A stretch of DNA of 64,000 nt from Eutypella sp. D-1. Taxonomy: Eukaryota > Ascomycota > Sordariomycetes > Xylariales > Diatrypaceae. Below are positions 32,951 to 44,755 of the stretch, piece by piece. The stretch's first letter is position 1; every line of letters starts with the position of its first letter. The notes under the pieces were generated by a model. That model did not search any database. It worked only from the letters and a program-made list of their open reading frames with translations, and was not told where the DNA came from. Position numbers and translations under genes: made by a program. The stretch is from positions 3,472,001 to 3,536,000 of the forward strand of contig JAJTTP010000002.1 of NCBI GenBank assembly GCA_023313575.1. The letters run 5' to 3'.

Positions 32951-33656
32951 CTACCGACCGGGCGGCGGGCCCGCAGGCGGCGCATACTCCGCCGCACCGC
33001 CCTGCTGATTCGGATCGACCTTCGTAGTCCCCGCCCCCGGCGCCACGCCCGCAGCATCATCGTACATAGGCGGCCGATTAGCATCGTACACGGGCGGCGG
33101 CGGCGGCATATTCTGCATGTGGTACCACCCCCCGCCACCTTGGGGACCCGGAGCAGCATAGTGCACGTACACGGGTTGGGTGGTGGCAGCGGGCCAGGCG
33201 GGCATGCGGGGCGGGAGTCCGCGTTCTTGACGCGAGAGTAGCCAGGCTGTTGAGAAGATTGGTTTTCGGCCTGCGCGTACCCGGCGTAGCGCGTGTCGAC
33301 GCCCGAGGATCATGTATAGGGTTAGGAGCGTTATGAAGCCCAGGAAGAGACTCCATTTGATTATGATGCCCGTCTGTCGTGGGTGGGTTTCTCATGTTAG
33401 CAAAAATTTTTGATTCTTTTATTTATTTTTCAATTTACTTTTGGGGGGTCTTGGATATGGGTTTGGTGCTGAGATATCTTGGGCATCGAGGTTCATGGGT
33501 GCGTGCGTGCGTGCGTGCGTGGATGCACGGATGGGGGGGGGGGGAGCTTACTCTCGTGTCCCAGAAGTACACGTAGGTTCCGTTGCCCACGGGCACGTAT
33601 CCCGGCGGGATGCCGTCGTCGTCGGCGCGGCCGACGAGCTTGCCGGAATGGTCCAT
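32951..33656 (-). CDS. RCR-like single-pass membrane protein with PY motifs
   Basis: Two exons (33656-33552 and 33373-32951) give 175 residues. A short luminal part (GYVPVGNGTYVYFWDTR) is joined across the intron (GTAAGC donor, GCTAAC branch point, CGACAG acceptor) to TGIIIKWSLFLGFITLLTLY, the single membrane helix. A cytosolic basic stretch (GRRHALRRVRAGRKP) follows, then a Pro/Gly/Gln-rich tail with PPPPVYD and PPMYDD. The membrane helix, basic stretch and PPxY motifs match the fungal RCR family (chitin-deposition and trafficking regulators). In yeast these bind the ubiquitin ligase Rsp5 through PY motifs. The start was set at the ATG at 33656 because the open frame beyond has no ATG. The family call is from architecture and remembered motifs. 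Confidence 0.72.
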
Positions 33657-35731
33657 CTCGGCAAGTTTGCTGTTGGTTTTTTGTTTTTTATCGTCGGGGG
33701 GGCGCAATCGCGTTCGTCGGCCGATTGGGACGGCGTTGATGGGGTTTGGTGTTCTAAAATTGATTGATGGTTCGCGATTGCTTTTTTTTTTTTTGGACCA
33801 ATGCCCGTGATGCGTGATGCGATCGTTTGTTTAGTTTTTAGTCGGCGCAGTTTTGGGCGGCGGGACTAAGGTTCAGTAGTTATGTAAATCGTGTTGACGA
33901 GGGAACGGAGCCAGCCAATAGAGACCCTCGAGAAAGTAGGTAGGTAGGTTATGTTGGAAAGAGAGAACGGGTGATGATGTTTTTACTATGTATGTAGAAA
34001 AGAAAGAGAGAGGAAGGAAACGCCAAGGTTTCTTATTGGAATTCCTGGGTATCGTTTTGATTATTAGGATGGTGTAGTTGATAAAAGTTGGTTGAGGAAA
34101 ATGAAAGAAGGAAATGGCAAACTGGGGTGTGTGGTGTGTGTGTATGTAAAGTTGGTGGTCGAGATGGCTGGGGGTTTTGGGGGGGGGGGGGGGGGGGTGT
34201 TCCTCCTCCTGCGTGGTTGGGCTAGGTTGGTCTTTTCAGGGCTGTGCCCGAATGAGTTTTGCTACACAGGGAGGAGAAGTGGCGTCGCAAGCTGTCAATA
34301 CGTCGTCCTGTCTGGGATAATCAATCGAATTGAATAGTTTTACCAGGCAAGCCAGGTTCCCTGTCTGGCTGTCCAGGCTGTTCGGCATGGGGGGGGGAAT
34401 CGTTTCGAAATCTTGGCCAGCGACTCATCACTTGTGATCCCGGTGACGACCCCTGTTTCACGATGCCAAGCCATCCGGATAGTTAATTTCAATATGCTAG
34501 GTATTCCGTACCCCGTATTCATTGATATTTCGTACATATCTACCTACCTAGGTATGTAGATACTTCTACTACATTCGTCCGACCATGAAGGCTGGCTGTG
34601 CTGCATTATGAGGCACCGAAGCCTACCGGACGCCGACATGCAAACTTCCATCTTTCATCAGCCGTTCGCACAGTAACACGTCGTTGGTTTATATCTGGTT
34701 AGACTTTAATCCTGTCCTCGGGTAGTCGGAACAAGCCCATTCAGATGTCACTTATTACGCGTCCCACTCTTGTTGGCGGCCTCATCGACGGCACCATCAC
34801 TTGGTTGTTGTTTCAGAAATGAAAGATGACATCGCTGATCATAACTATCACATGTATCTTGCGTTGCGTTCGCGATTTCGTATTCATAAATATTCTCTCT
34901 CTACTCCGTAGTCTTTATAAAGTGGATTCTGGCTATCAGTAACTACAAGTGACAAATGATATGTAAGTGCACAGGCCTTGCACGTTGTCGATCCGATGGC
35001 ATCGCCCGAAATATTTCGCTCCACCCCCGGCAAGCCCCTGTGGATCTCTCCCGGAAACTCGGATGAGAGACCCACATCAAGGCCGGCTCCTACCCGGCGA
35101 CATTTGATATCAATACATTAGTACTAAACAGAAGACATCCAAGTCGCTTTGCTGCATCGCCCCTACTTCGATGGTATATCTATCGGTTGCACTTCCCAAG
35201 AAGTCTTATAGAAGAATACCTAGATACTTAGGTAATTACCAAGATCCATTCGGGTTACACGTAAGCTAATTTATTATTACAGCTATCCACCCGTCAGCCC
35301 GTGCATCCCCCCTCCCCCGCGAAAATAAGTGGCCTAATTACGCACTTAAGCAAGTGTGAGGTCAGGCTAATTTTCTTCTCTTCCGTCCCGCCACCATCCC
35401 GCCTTCATCTCCATCTCATCCCGTCTGATCATACCCTATCACAGAGCTTCAACCCTCATCCATCAATCACAACACAGGAGTTTCACCTGCCCGCCTATTT
35501 GATATACCACTGCAATCCTCACGGGTCATAGACTCTGAGAATGAAGAGGCTGCGCCGATGTACGTTCTCAGTCTTTCACACGTGTGAGCTTTTGCGCCAA
35601 TCTCATATGAAGACCTGTCATACCTGCTCCTTTGTTTGATGGCAAAGACATCAACGAGACAATAGCCCGACCGTAATCTAAGCCACAGTGTCATACTGGA
35701 TGGTACGCCTCCATCACCAACTTATCGTTAC
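33657..35731. other. Intergenic, about 2 kb, no gene seen
   Basis: This is the promoter side of the RCR-like gene and the 3' flank of the membrane-protein gene. Features: a 19-base G run at 34179-34197, the palindrome ACCTAGGT at 34545-34552, and short TACCTAG/CTTAGGTA words near 35216-35235. Open frames are short and without codon-use support. Confidence 0.5.
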
Positions 35732-37496
35732 TCAGCTGACGAAGAGTTTGTCGTGCCGCAAAGTATCCTCAGAAGGCCTTAATGTGCTGGCCCTCTGAAG
35801 CTCCCAGTCCGGGGTAACCCTTTGCTCCTGGCCTTTTTTGGACCCAGCTGTTTAAAATGGAAGGTGGTCGTTAGCATGGGCTTCATACAGTCAGAACGAC
35901 TTAAGAAGGGCTTTACATGACGTACATATGCTGATGGTAATCCACTCCAAGATGACGGGGAACCACGTGCATAGCGATAGGGATTGGCCAAAGCTCCATC
36001 TCCCGTCCTCGTTCGCTTTAGAGACGGGTCTCAGATGGTTTCTATATAAATGGAATACCACGATCAAGATCTATCCGGCATACAGTGTTAGATGGAAGCC
36101 TTCCAATGAACCCGGTATGTTCCATTGGCATGCATTGGTCAAAGCCTAGAGCGACTTGGGAGCAACTTACCCACATCGTGATACCACACAGGAGTCCATT
36201 AACCCGACGCATCCACATTAGCCATTTCCTGATTCTCACACCAAAGATTTCGCACTCTTTGATCCCATCAAAGGCATCTTTCCCCTTGAGCTTTATATAT
36301 GCGTTAGCAACGATATAGTACAACAGCCAGGTACACTGCACGCCCAGGATGATGGCCCCCGCTCTCGTGGATGTTTTAACCCAACCAAGAAGCGCCTTCT
36401 CATCACAAAATTCTAGCCAGAAAGCCTCGCGGATGACCGCAGGAGTGCCTTCGTAGATGTTGCTCGTTTTCCAGTTATTGCTGACCGCTCCCCAAAACCT
36501 TCCTTCATATCTGTATAGGTACAGGGTTTCTACCACGATTGTGAAGACAACGATCACTGTCCAGAGGGACAAGCGAAGCCAGCGTAGGCGCAAATCTCCC
36601 GCTACGGTCTGCAGGACGAGGCATGGGAATACACAGTAGACTGACATGGCGACGGCACCAATTAATCGGTACGATGAGAAGTCGTCCGGGTCAATGTTCC
36701 CTGTATTCATATACCGGCTGAACAAGCCGTAGCGGACAACGGCGGAGGCAAGAATAGAAACGGCAAATACGAGTGCCGCGTCGAGGAAGGGTCCGACTGT
36801 ATCACTGAAGGCAGTAATGATGTTGTTCATCTTGCTAGCGCCCGGCTGCCCCTTCACGGCACTGCGGTTGCCAAAAATCGTCAGGACGAAAAAGTAAACC
36901 GTCGAAAGTGTCGCGACTTTGAAGGAGCCGTCAGCTATTAGATCACGGGAACTGGGATTCTTGCACTGACCAACATAATAAGAGCCCATCATCTATCAAC
37001 ATTGTCGTCAGCAAATCGGCACTCCAGATCGTGAGTCACAACTTACCCCTGGACCAGACACGTCCGGGTCTCCCCGAACATCAAACTCCCCACAGAACTC
37101 ATCTTTGCAGTCGGGTAGTTTATCGTCAATTTGACGGAAGAAGTCGTTCCATTCCGAATGATGTCTGCGCTCGGTATCGTTCATTACGTATATATACCAG
37201 GATATCATGTGCAGCTTCGAGGGCGGGGGCTCCCAGCCCGGTGGCAAGGAGGATTCCAGGAAGTCAGCCAGCTTGTCCAGATTCCCAATCCCGTTCAGCC
37301 CAGTCTCATTATTGTTCACCAAGTTGACGACATCGCCCCAGTAGCCGGCAATGGCGGCGCAATCTCTGGGTTCGAAATTCGCGAGAGAAGGCGAGAGCCA
37401 GCTTTGGGCTTCGGTGGTGTTCAACGACGTGTTGGCCGTGCTCGTGAAGTTCATTTGAGTGCTCATCATGGCTCTAGTATGGCTACCAAGCCTCAT
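35732..37496 (-). CDS. Multi-pass membrane protein of unknown function
   Basis: Four exons (37496-37047, 36992-36171, 36070-35926, 35847-35732) give 510 residues. The last two introns carry textbook CTAAC branch points before GGATAG and AAACAG acceptors; an unspliced reading would end early. The first exon encodes a hydrophilic domain with several N-glycosylation sequons and paired cysteines (CKDEFCGEF), probably extracellular. Then follow about seven hydrophobic helices (for example VATLSTVYFFVLTIFG, FLDAALVFAVSILAS, LIGAVAMSVYCVFPCLV, LSLWTVIVVFTIVVETLYLY). The spliced third exon adds another helix (SLCTWFPVILEWITIS), and the last exon a hydrophilic tail. Similar proteins are common and uncharacterised in Sordariomycetes. 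A receptor-like role is only a guess. Confidence 0.75.
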
Positions 37497-40400
37497 GGGC
37501 AGCTTGACAGTGAATGGAGAGGATGGCTAGCAAATATCTACTGCTACCGTAGGAGCTGAGGTGCCTTCGCCCCTTAAGATATCACAATCGTGGCCCCCAC
37601 TCCCTCTTCAGCTTTTAATGTTAATACTAATCGTTATTTTGAACCCACTCTTGGCTTCTAGAGTTAGGGGCTCCCCTGTCTACCAATTACACCTCGAATC
37701 ATGGCAGCGGTAACACGCTACCGCAGTCTCACCCATCAAATCTCCACGACAGTGCTATGAGGGTGGTGGGGTGGTTTCCGAATTGTCACCGGATCTGGCA
37801 ATTTGGTTTAGCACAAGTGCAAAAAGTGCAAAAAGGAGAGGCAAGGCTGCGACGCTTCAACATGGATCTGCCCATCCTTAACTCCACCTCGTAGCTAAAG
37901 GCAAGGGTAGGTTATATTCAACACTTGGAGATCCCTACGTATAGCGTCGCAAAGAGTTGCATTTTGGCCACCCTCTCTCAAACTATTAAAAGATAGTCAC
38001 CGTCCTGCACCTTAACACTGGATCTTCCATGTGCGCGACCGCTATCTCGTGACGTAAAATTCTTAGCAGACAAGACCGCACCAAAAACTTAATACGAAAG
38101 TTGATGAGTTCGAATGGGGAAAGGCTCAGGCCTAGGTAGTACGTTGGTGCTTCCTTAAAACTCGACCGATGTAACCCTTCCAGGGTTCCGTATCATGCCG
38201 ATCAATCCTATTTGAAATGGCGTCCTGTTGCGTAAAAAGGGTGTGTGTCCGCACGCTACCTTGAGGACAACTTGCTTTGGTTACTTGGATGCGGTCAGAT
38301 TCAGACGAGGCTGCCACCAAAAACAAACTCAGCTACCAGCGCAAGCTAGAGTAGTCTCCACCCTTACCCCTGAAAGCTTGGACTAGACTACCTACTTAGG
38401 TATTCCGTGTTTGCTGAGTTGTCAACAACTCTAACTATGCCTGTACTCGAAGAACCTGACACCTGGGACCTGGGATCTCGGACGCATGGATCAAAATACG
38501 TGCTTTGGAAATGATGTCGTTCCTATGCGATCTAGGGCTGAGTCGAGAGGTCGACCTAGTAGCTAGGTAAGGGGGCCCTTGCTATACCTATACCCCCCTC
38601 CTGGTAGATCCTACGAAGCTACCTAAGCTTAAAAGACTTCTTGGCTCTCCTGATGATGCTCACTCACGCTCCGATGCAGAGCTGTCATCTAGTAATGATC
38701 TACCTACTCAAGAAAGCTATATGATAGGTAAAGCGGGCCTCCTCCGGCTGCTCCGGCTGCTATGTAGGTAATGGATGAAGTTTCTTGCCTTGCCCAATAC
38801 CGTGATTGAGGAGCCGCAGCCCATGAGTTTGCACACGTCAGAAGGAAAAGCTCGACGGTCTTCACCAAGTCATCGTCGTCATCGTTATAGAAACGCCCTC
38901 TCTGTTATACCAGATAACTCTGTCCCGTCAAGTTTACCAAAACATTCTTCAGTAACCTCATCATTGGTTCACACGGGCCGGGGGGGTTGCAGTCCATCTT
39001 ACCACACAGGAGAAATGGTACAGTTACATGCATGCATGCATGCATACATCACACTCAGCTGGCTCAACCCATCCCCACGCGATGAGCACGTTTTTGCCAA
39101 GGTGCGTTCCCCGTCGAATTAGTCAGAGGAAAGGGAAGGAAATCATGATACGTGCCGTCCCTATGCAGCAAGTAGCCTCGGCTGAGGGAGGGGGGTCAGC
39201 GGAAAGACGGGACTGCGACGCTCATGTTGTTGTTTACTTACCTGGAGACATAGGGTACGAACCTTAGCTAGCCAGTCGATGGAGAGAGCGATACCTACCG
39301 CGGCAAAATAAAATGAGAAAAGGCGAGACTTTCGTTTGATAAATGAATGAATGAGTGAATGCGAGGCGGTAAGCCGTACATATTGGACGAGAGATAGTAA
39401 TATGGCTAACACTATCTGCCTATCTATCTGTCTATGTGGAAATAAACCCCTATACATTTAAAGATCACCCAAGAACGCGCGGTGTATACGGAAATAGGAA
39501 TAGAACTTCACCCCCCCCCCCCTCCTCCGGCCGCCTCACCCTTTCTCAACCAAAACAGGGAAAAAAAGGGGGGGAGGGGTGCATCAATACAGAGACTGGT
39601 TCATGACAATGACAGGATAACGGCGGCGTATCTAAATAGAAATAGAAATACGTACGTATTCATGTATGTACCTGGGCCCAGTCTACCAGCCTGTATCCAT
39701 CCATACTGAGCCCGACTCACTCCTGGTAAATCCTTGGAAAATAATAGGGGTACGGTACCCAAGTATGTAAGGTGAATGTAATGTCTGAGGAATCTCGGGA
39801 AGGGGGGGGGGGGGTGGAGGAAAATAACTAACTTGGCGTTTTTCGCGTTCTAAGTTCGGGTTTCGGGCCGATTTGGTCACTTTTTCTTTTCCCTTTTTCC
39901 CCTAATCCGAGAGCGAGAGGGAAGAAGATGAGGCGGGAGGGGAGGGTTTGGGGGATAGGAGGACCTGCCGGAAATAAAGTCAAGGCCTTCAGCGAGTTGG
40001 TTGGTTGGCGGGTTGGTTAGTTGGTGTATCTGCTGGACTATTTTTAAGGTGTGATGAGTATAGGAGAGGTTATGTACGCCGAAGCGAGAAACTAACTGTT
40101 GAACACGCTCTTGCTCTTGCTCTTGCTCTTGCTCTAGAATTGATCTTCATATATGTCTAATGATATATATGTACATACGTAGATATATATATACATATAT
40201 ATACATGTTCTATCTATTTGCTGGCCCTCAGTACACCGCACTGACCCCTTTTTTTCTTTCCGGTGTTATATACACATCACCGTATGGTATGTACATGAAA
40301 TGGGGATCGATGGAATATAGGATCGCGCGAACGCTTTTGTTGATGATGAACTGGCAGGCTTGCTGATGCACGTACGGACACTGCCGCACCAGAGATAGCC

Positions 40401-40571
40401 AGTTGGTCACATGTAATGGATTGGATGGGATGGGATACCCCAGGCCTCCCTATAGCCGGCGCGTCGGGAAAGCCCACAGGCTGGCAACCCCCCTCAACCC
40501 CCCCTCGAAGACGCCACACCCCATCCATCCAATCAGCCCGCAAGCGAACGGTCTGCAGCATATGGGTGGGC
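37497..40571. other. Intergenic, about 3.1 kb, no gene seen
   Basis: No supported coding region was found. The stretch holds many short repeats: an ATGC run near 39027, C and G homopolymers (39511-39522, 39802-39814), AT dinucleotides with CATA near 40150-40210, and CCTAGGTA or TACCTA words near 38130 and 38388. A hydrophobic reverse-strand frame (39457-39240) ends at a good donor (CAG|GTAAGT), but no partner exon was found. Confidence 0.5.
40107..40135. repeat. Hexanucleotide microsatellite GCTCTT
   Basis: Between four and five copies of GCTCTT stand in tandem, then CTAG. It is a simple intergenic repeat. Confidence 0.85.
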
Positions 40572-42438
40572 TTATACGGTGACGAGGACACTGGCGTTGG
40601 TGTACCAGGAGAGCAAGGGGTTCTCGCCGCTGCGGGTGCGGGTGTCGTCGACGTAGGCCCAGGAGCGCATGAAGGCCTCGTGCGACATGGACCGCGTCAG
40701 CTTGCCCGTCACCGCGCGGTACACCGCCTCCATGACCCCGAAGTCCGTCGGGAACAGAATGTCGAAGTAACCTTGTTGCACCTGTGGAGGTTTACGTTAG
40801 ATGTTTCTTTTTATTCATTTTTTAGGGGGGGGTTTCTTTCTTTTAGACTGCTACGATCCACCTTGCGGGAGACCGGAGCAAGATTGCAGAGAGGAAAGAG
40901 GTGATGAGGATGGGGAGACCGGGGGGTCAACTTACGAGTGGCGTCGTCACGGGCACCATGCGCCTCTCGAACCTGGTCTGCACGACGGGGCTGTTCAAGC
41001 CGCGGACGGCATCGGGCAGGGTGTGGAAGTCGCTGGTGAGAAGGCGGTGGGCGGGGAAGTACTTCTCGAGGATGTCGAAGAACTGCAGCAGGCGGGTCGG
41101 GACGTACTCGGGATCGCTGAGGTTGGGCGCGAAGGGGAGCTGGGCGCGGAGCCAGCGGGCGGCGCGGCTGGCGGCGTACGGGGCCCGGTACCGACCCCCC
41201 GTGGCGGCGTGGCGCACGCGCAGGTAGCGCGCTGCTAGGGGGTCTAGCACGGGCTCGTAGAACTCGTGGAAGTCGCCCCGCCCGTCGATCATCACCGTGC
41301 CCTGTAGCGGCTCCTCGGTGCGCAGGTCGTACCGCAGCGCGTCGTGCGCGAAGTTGTCGAAGACCTCCATCGCGAGGAAGAAGCACGGCGATGGCACCCG
41401 CTCCTCCCAGTCGAAGATGCTGCGGTTGATGATCTCCACTTTGTCCGCGTGGCCCCGGCTCTCGGCCTCGGCGGCCACAACGGCGGCGTCCGTGGTGGTG
41501 GTGGTGGCGGCGGTGTTGAGCTGGGACCGCTGTAGCGACGCTAGCTGGGGTGAGATCTCGATGATCTTGTACTTGGTGCGGTCGTAGACGGAGGGCTCGA
41601 CGTCGCGGATGTAGTCGAGGATATTGAGCATGAGGGTGCCGCGTCCAGCGCCCATCTCGTAGATGATGAGATCGTGGTAGGGGTAGGTGGTCATGACGTA
41701 GTTGGACATGAGATAGCGAGCGATGGCCTCGCCGTAATAGGGACGGAACAGCTCGGTAGGGGTGTGCCAGAGCTGACGGGTGTCGTCGAAGCCGCGGGCG
41801 TCCAGAGCATCTTCGAACTCGGTGTAGCGACGGCCCAACTCGGCGTGAAAGGTGGGCTCATCGGGTAGCGCGTTGAAGTTGAAGGGTTCGCCGGGGCTGA
41901 AGATGACGACCTGCTTTGAAAAGTAACCGTAGTGTGGGTTGTAGAGGCTGTCTGTATAGGCAGGCAAGGCAAAGGCAAAGGCACGCCACGCAGATCTAGT
42001 TAGCCCAGTAACCGCGGCCGCAAGCGAATCCCCCTTTACAAGAAAGACAGAGTGTGTTGAAGACATACCCTCGATGAAGTCCCGCATGAACATCTTGACC
42101 TGGCGCGGACGTTCCCTCCTATCGCGCAACTCCTTGGCGGTAACCATGGGATAGGACTTGTATTCTTTGGCCATGTCAGGGGTGATCAGCGAGGTGCGCT
42201 GCTGCCAGTGCGCATCTTCTGTGGCAGCGTTCTTCCCTTTGGCGCCTCGCACAACATCCCGTCGACTGTTGCTTGCCATCCCCCTCCTTTGCTGGTGCTG
42301 TTGGTGATGGAGTGATCTGAGTGTTCTCCGGCCATGCTGTATGCAGGACGACAGAACGACCAGATTCCTCCGCGACTGGCAGGCCGGGTGACTCCGGAAC
42401 AGCTGACGGAAGAGCTGGGCCACGACGGGCGAGTCCAT
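40572..42438 (-). CDS. NDUFAF7/MidA-type mitochondrial methyltransferase
   Basis: Three exons (42438-42069, 41951-40936, 40781-40572) give 531 residues. The first 60 residues form a mitochondrial presequence (MDSPVVAQLFRQLFRSHPA, then Arg/His-rich). Splicing joins MRDFIE to DSLYNPHYGYFSKQVVIF, the diagnostic start of the DUF185/MidA domain. Further motifs are YEMGAGRGTL (SAM-binding loop), EISPQLASLQRSQL and AMEVFDNFAHDALRYD. NDUFAF7 methylates an arginine of the complex I subunit NDUFS2 and is needed for complex I assembly, consistent with a fungus that has complex I. An Ala/Thr-rich loop (near 41480-41520, GGT repeats) interrupts the core. The last exon (QQGYFDILFPTDFG) completes the fold. 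The ATG at 42438 begins the presequence; no alternative start fits as well. Confidence 0.85.
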
Positions 42439-43252
42439 CCTACCGCATTTGGGGGAAGATTTGAGAAAAGAGGTGAGTGAAGTTGGCGGGTGCGTTGCGT
42501 TGCGTTGCTCGTTTCCGAAAACAACAGAGGAAAGAAGCTCTGGCTTTCTGGAAAATCCGAATAATAAAAGAAAAGGAGATAATAACGAGTGACGGAGGCT
42601 CAAGAGAGGAACCCCCGGTCCCCTACCAGCGCTGCTGCCGCTGTATTGTGTAGCTAGCACTGTTATCTCCAGGTCTCCTCTCTACTTATGTAGGTTTATG
42701 TGGCGGGATATTGGTGGAATGTATGCTTCGCACACTGCAGTATGTCCGGTATAACTTCACATGTGGGCTTTTGCTGCTTTCGGCTTACTGCGGATTGATA
42801 GAGGTACAAAGAGCTTGGAACTTGGCCCTGGGAGATTAGATTAGATTCTACCGATAAAGGAGATAACGGAGGGGCACTTTCTAGTGTACCTAAGTACCTA
42901 TGTAGGGAGGTCTACGGCATGGCCCGAGCTCCCTATAACAGTTCATCCCAACTTAGGTGGACTTGAGAGTCGCATCACGTCATATGCATTTTCCATTTAC
43001 GGCTGTTCGCACTACCAAAATTTGAAAATTGTAAGATGTCAGATGCCAAAAATGATGTTGTGAATTGATGCTTTCCCAATTCACTGCGAAGGGTATCTAG
43101 GTAAAGAATAAGGACCAATTATACTCATATTCATTCACTAAGGAAGGATTGGCTATCAAAAAACTTCAATTTCAAACTCTCCTGCAACGACCATGTGCAA
43201 CTACAAGATAAGCTGTTCATCATTGCTTGTGAAGGAGTAAAAAAAAAAAAAA
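42439..43252. other. Intergenic, divergent promoters
   Basis: This is the shared upstream region of the methyltransferase (-) and cysteine-synthase-like (+) genes. It has TGTACCTAAGTACCTATGTAGG near 42888 and a 14-base A run (43238-43251) directly before the + strand ATG. Confidence 0.5.
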
Positions 43253-44755
43253 ATGTCCCTGAGCGACCACCCCAAGGCCTACGGCACCGCCGCCGTAGTC
43301 ACCGCCTTCGTCGCCGGCGCCCTCGTAACCCTGGGCTTCAAGGACCTGTACCCGGACGTGGAGAGGCGGTACCAGCAGGGCCGGAAGTCGACCGCGCGGG
43401 CGCGAAGACTGGCCTCGTCCTCGTCATGGTGGTCGCTGTCGTCCCGGTCTCGGCGGCGCTCCAGTTTCTTCTGGGGAGCCGAGCCCGTGGCGCTCGAGGA
43501 CCACGAGGAGCAGCAGGACGACAGCGATGCCGATGCCGATGAGAGCGCGGTGACGGGGCGCGGCGCGGGTATCGTGGACGGCCTATCAGGATGTATCGGG
43601 AACACGCCCCTGGTACGCATCGCAAGCCTATCCGAAGCCACGGGTCGCACGATCCTCGCGAAAGCGGAGTTCCTGAACGGCGCGGGCAACAGCCCCAAGG
43701 ACCGGGTAGCACTGCACATGATCGAGGCGGCGGAAGCAAGGGGCCTGCTTGTGCCGCGGCGCGGCGATACCATCTACGAGGGCACGGTCGGCAGCACGGG
43801 GATCTCGCTGGCGGCGCTGGCCCGCGCCCGCGGCTACCGCTGCCACATCTGCATGCCGGACGACCAGGCCCGCGAGAAAAGCGACCTCCTGCACCACCTC
43901 GGCGCCGTCGTCGAGCGCGTCCCCGTCGCCCCTATTACCTCCCCCGACCACTTCGTGAACCTCGCCCGTCGTCGCGCCGCCGAGCACACCGCCGCTGCCG
44001 AGGCTGCATCCCGTAGTGGTGACGGAAAACCCCACAGCCGCGGCTTCTTCGCAGACCAGTTCGAAAGCCCCTTTAACCACGAAGCCCACTACCTGACCAC
44101 GGGCCCGGAGATCTGGGCCCAGACCGCAGGCCGCATCGATGCCTTCGTCGCGGGCGCCGGAACCGGCGGCACTATCTCCGGCGTGGCGCGGTACCTGAAG
44201 GAGCAAGTCTCCAAGCGAGACGAACACACCACCAAACAACCACCCCCACAACCCCCCCTCCGCATCGTCCTAGCAGACCCGCAGGGCAGCGGCCTATACC
44301 ACAAAGTGCGGCACGGGGTGATGTACTCGTCGACGGAGCGGGAGGGGACGCGGCGGCGGACGCAAGTCGATAGTGTCGTCGAGGGCGTAGGCATCAACCG
44401 GATCACGGCGAACTTCGAAGCTGGCCGCGACCTCATCGACGACGCCGTCCGCGTCACCGACGCCCAGGCCCGCGCCATGGCGCGCTGGCTCGTCGCGCGC
44501 GACGGCCTCTTCGCGGGCTCCTCGACTGCTGTGAATTGCGTCGCTGCTGTCCACGAGGCCCTCCGCTTACCGCCTGGTTCGGTCGTCGTTACTGTTGTGT
44601 GTGATCCTGGTGCAAGACATCTGAGTAAATTCTGGCGCCAGATTCAGGAGGCTGGGCTCGAGGATGATAATGATGACGAGGATGCGGATGCGGGCGGGAA
44701 GGATGCTAGGAGTGAGTTGCTCGCGCTGCTGGGTCTGGAGCCGCCGCCGGAATGA
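43253..44755 (+). CDS. Membrane-anchored cysteine-synthase-like PLP enzyme
   Basis: This single-exon gene encodes 500 residues of the fold-type II PLP family. An N-terminal helix (AYGTAAVVTAFVAGALVTLG) precedes a basic linker, suggesting a membrane anchor. The catalytic block starts GCIGNTPLVRI; the PLP lysine is in NSPKDRVALH (about residue 149). The substrate loop reads EGTVGSTGISLA where classic enzymes have GTSGNTG, and the phosphate loop is GAGTGGTISG. These features resemble the fungal second cysteine synthase group, including yeast Mcy1, which sits in the mitochondrial outer membrane. An inserted segment (near 44215-44260) lies between the phosphate loop and RIVLADPQGS. Because the Ser/Asn-binding loop differs, the substrate may not be O-acetylserine; call it cysteine-synthase-like. 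Confidence 0.85.
   Translation: MSLSDHPKAYGTAAVVTAFVAGALVTLGFKDLYPDVERRYQQGRKSTARARRLASSSSWWSLSSRSRRRSSFFWGAEPVALEDHEEQQDDSDADADESAVTGRGAGIVDGLSGCIGNTPLVRIASLSEATGRTILAKAEFLNGAGNSPKDRVALHMIEAAEARGLLVPRRGDTIYEGTVGSTGISLAALARARGYRCHICMPDDQAREKSDLLHHLGAVVERVPVAPITSPDHFVNLARRRAAEHTAAAEAASRSGDGKPHSRGFFADQFESPFNHEAHYLTTGPEIWAQTAGRIDAFVAGAGTGGTISGVARYLKEQVSKRDEHTTKQPPPQPPLRIVLADPQGSGLYHKVRHGVMYSSTEREGTRRRTQVDSVVEGVGINRITANFEAGRDLIDDAVRVTDAQARAMARWLVARDGLFAGSSTAVNCVAAVHEALRLPPGSVVVTVVCDPGARHLSKFWRQIQEAGLEDDNDDEDADAGGKDARSELLALLGLEPPPE

Noticed and set aside
38775..39122. Forward frame of 115 codons
   Set aside because: Runs through ATGC microsatellite DNA and has no recognisable domain.
39161..39457. 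Hydrophobic reverse frame ending near a good donor
   Set aside because: No partner exon with coding character was found; the hydrophobicity comes from simple repeats.
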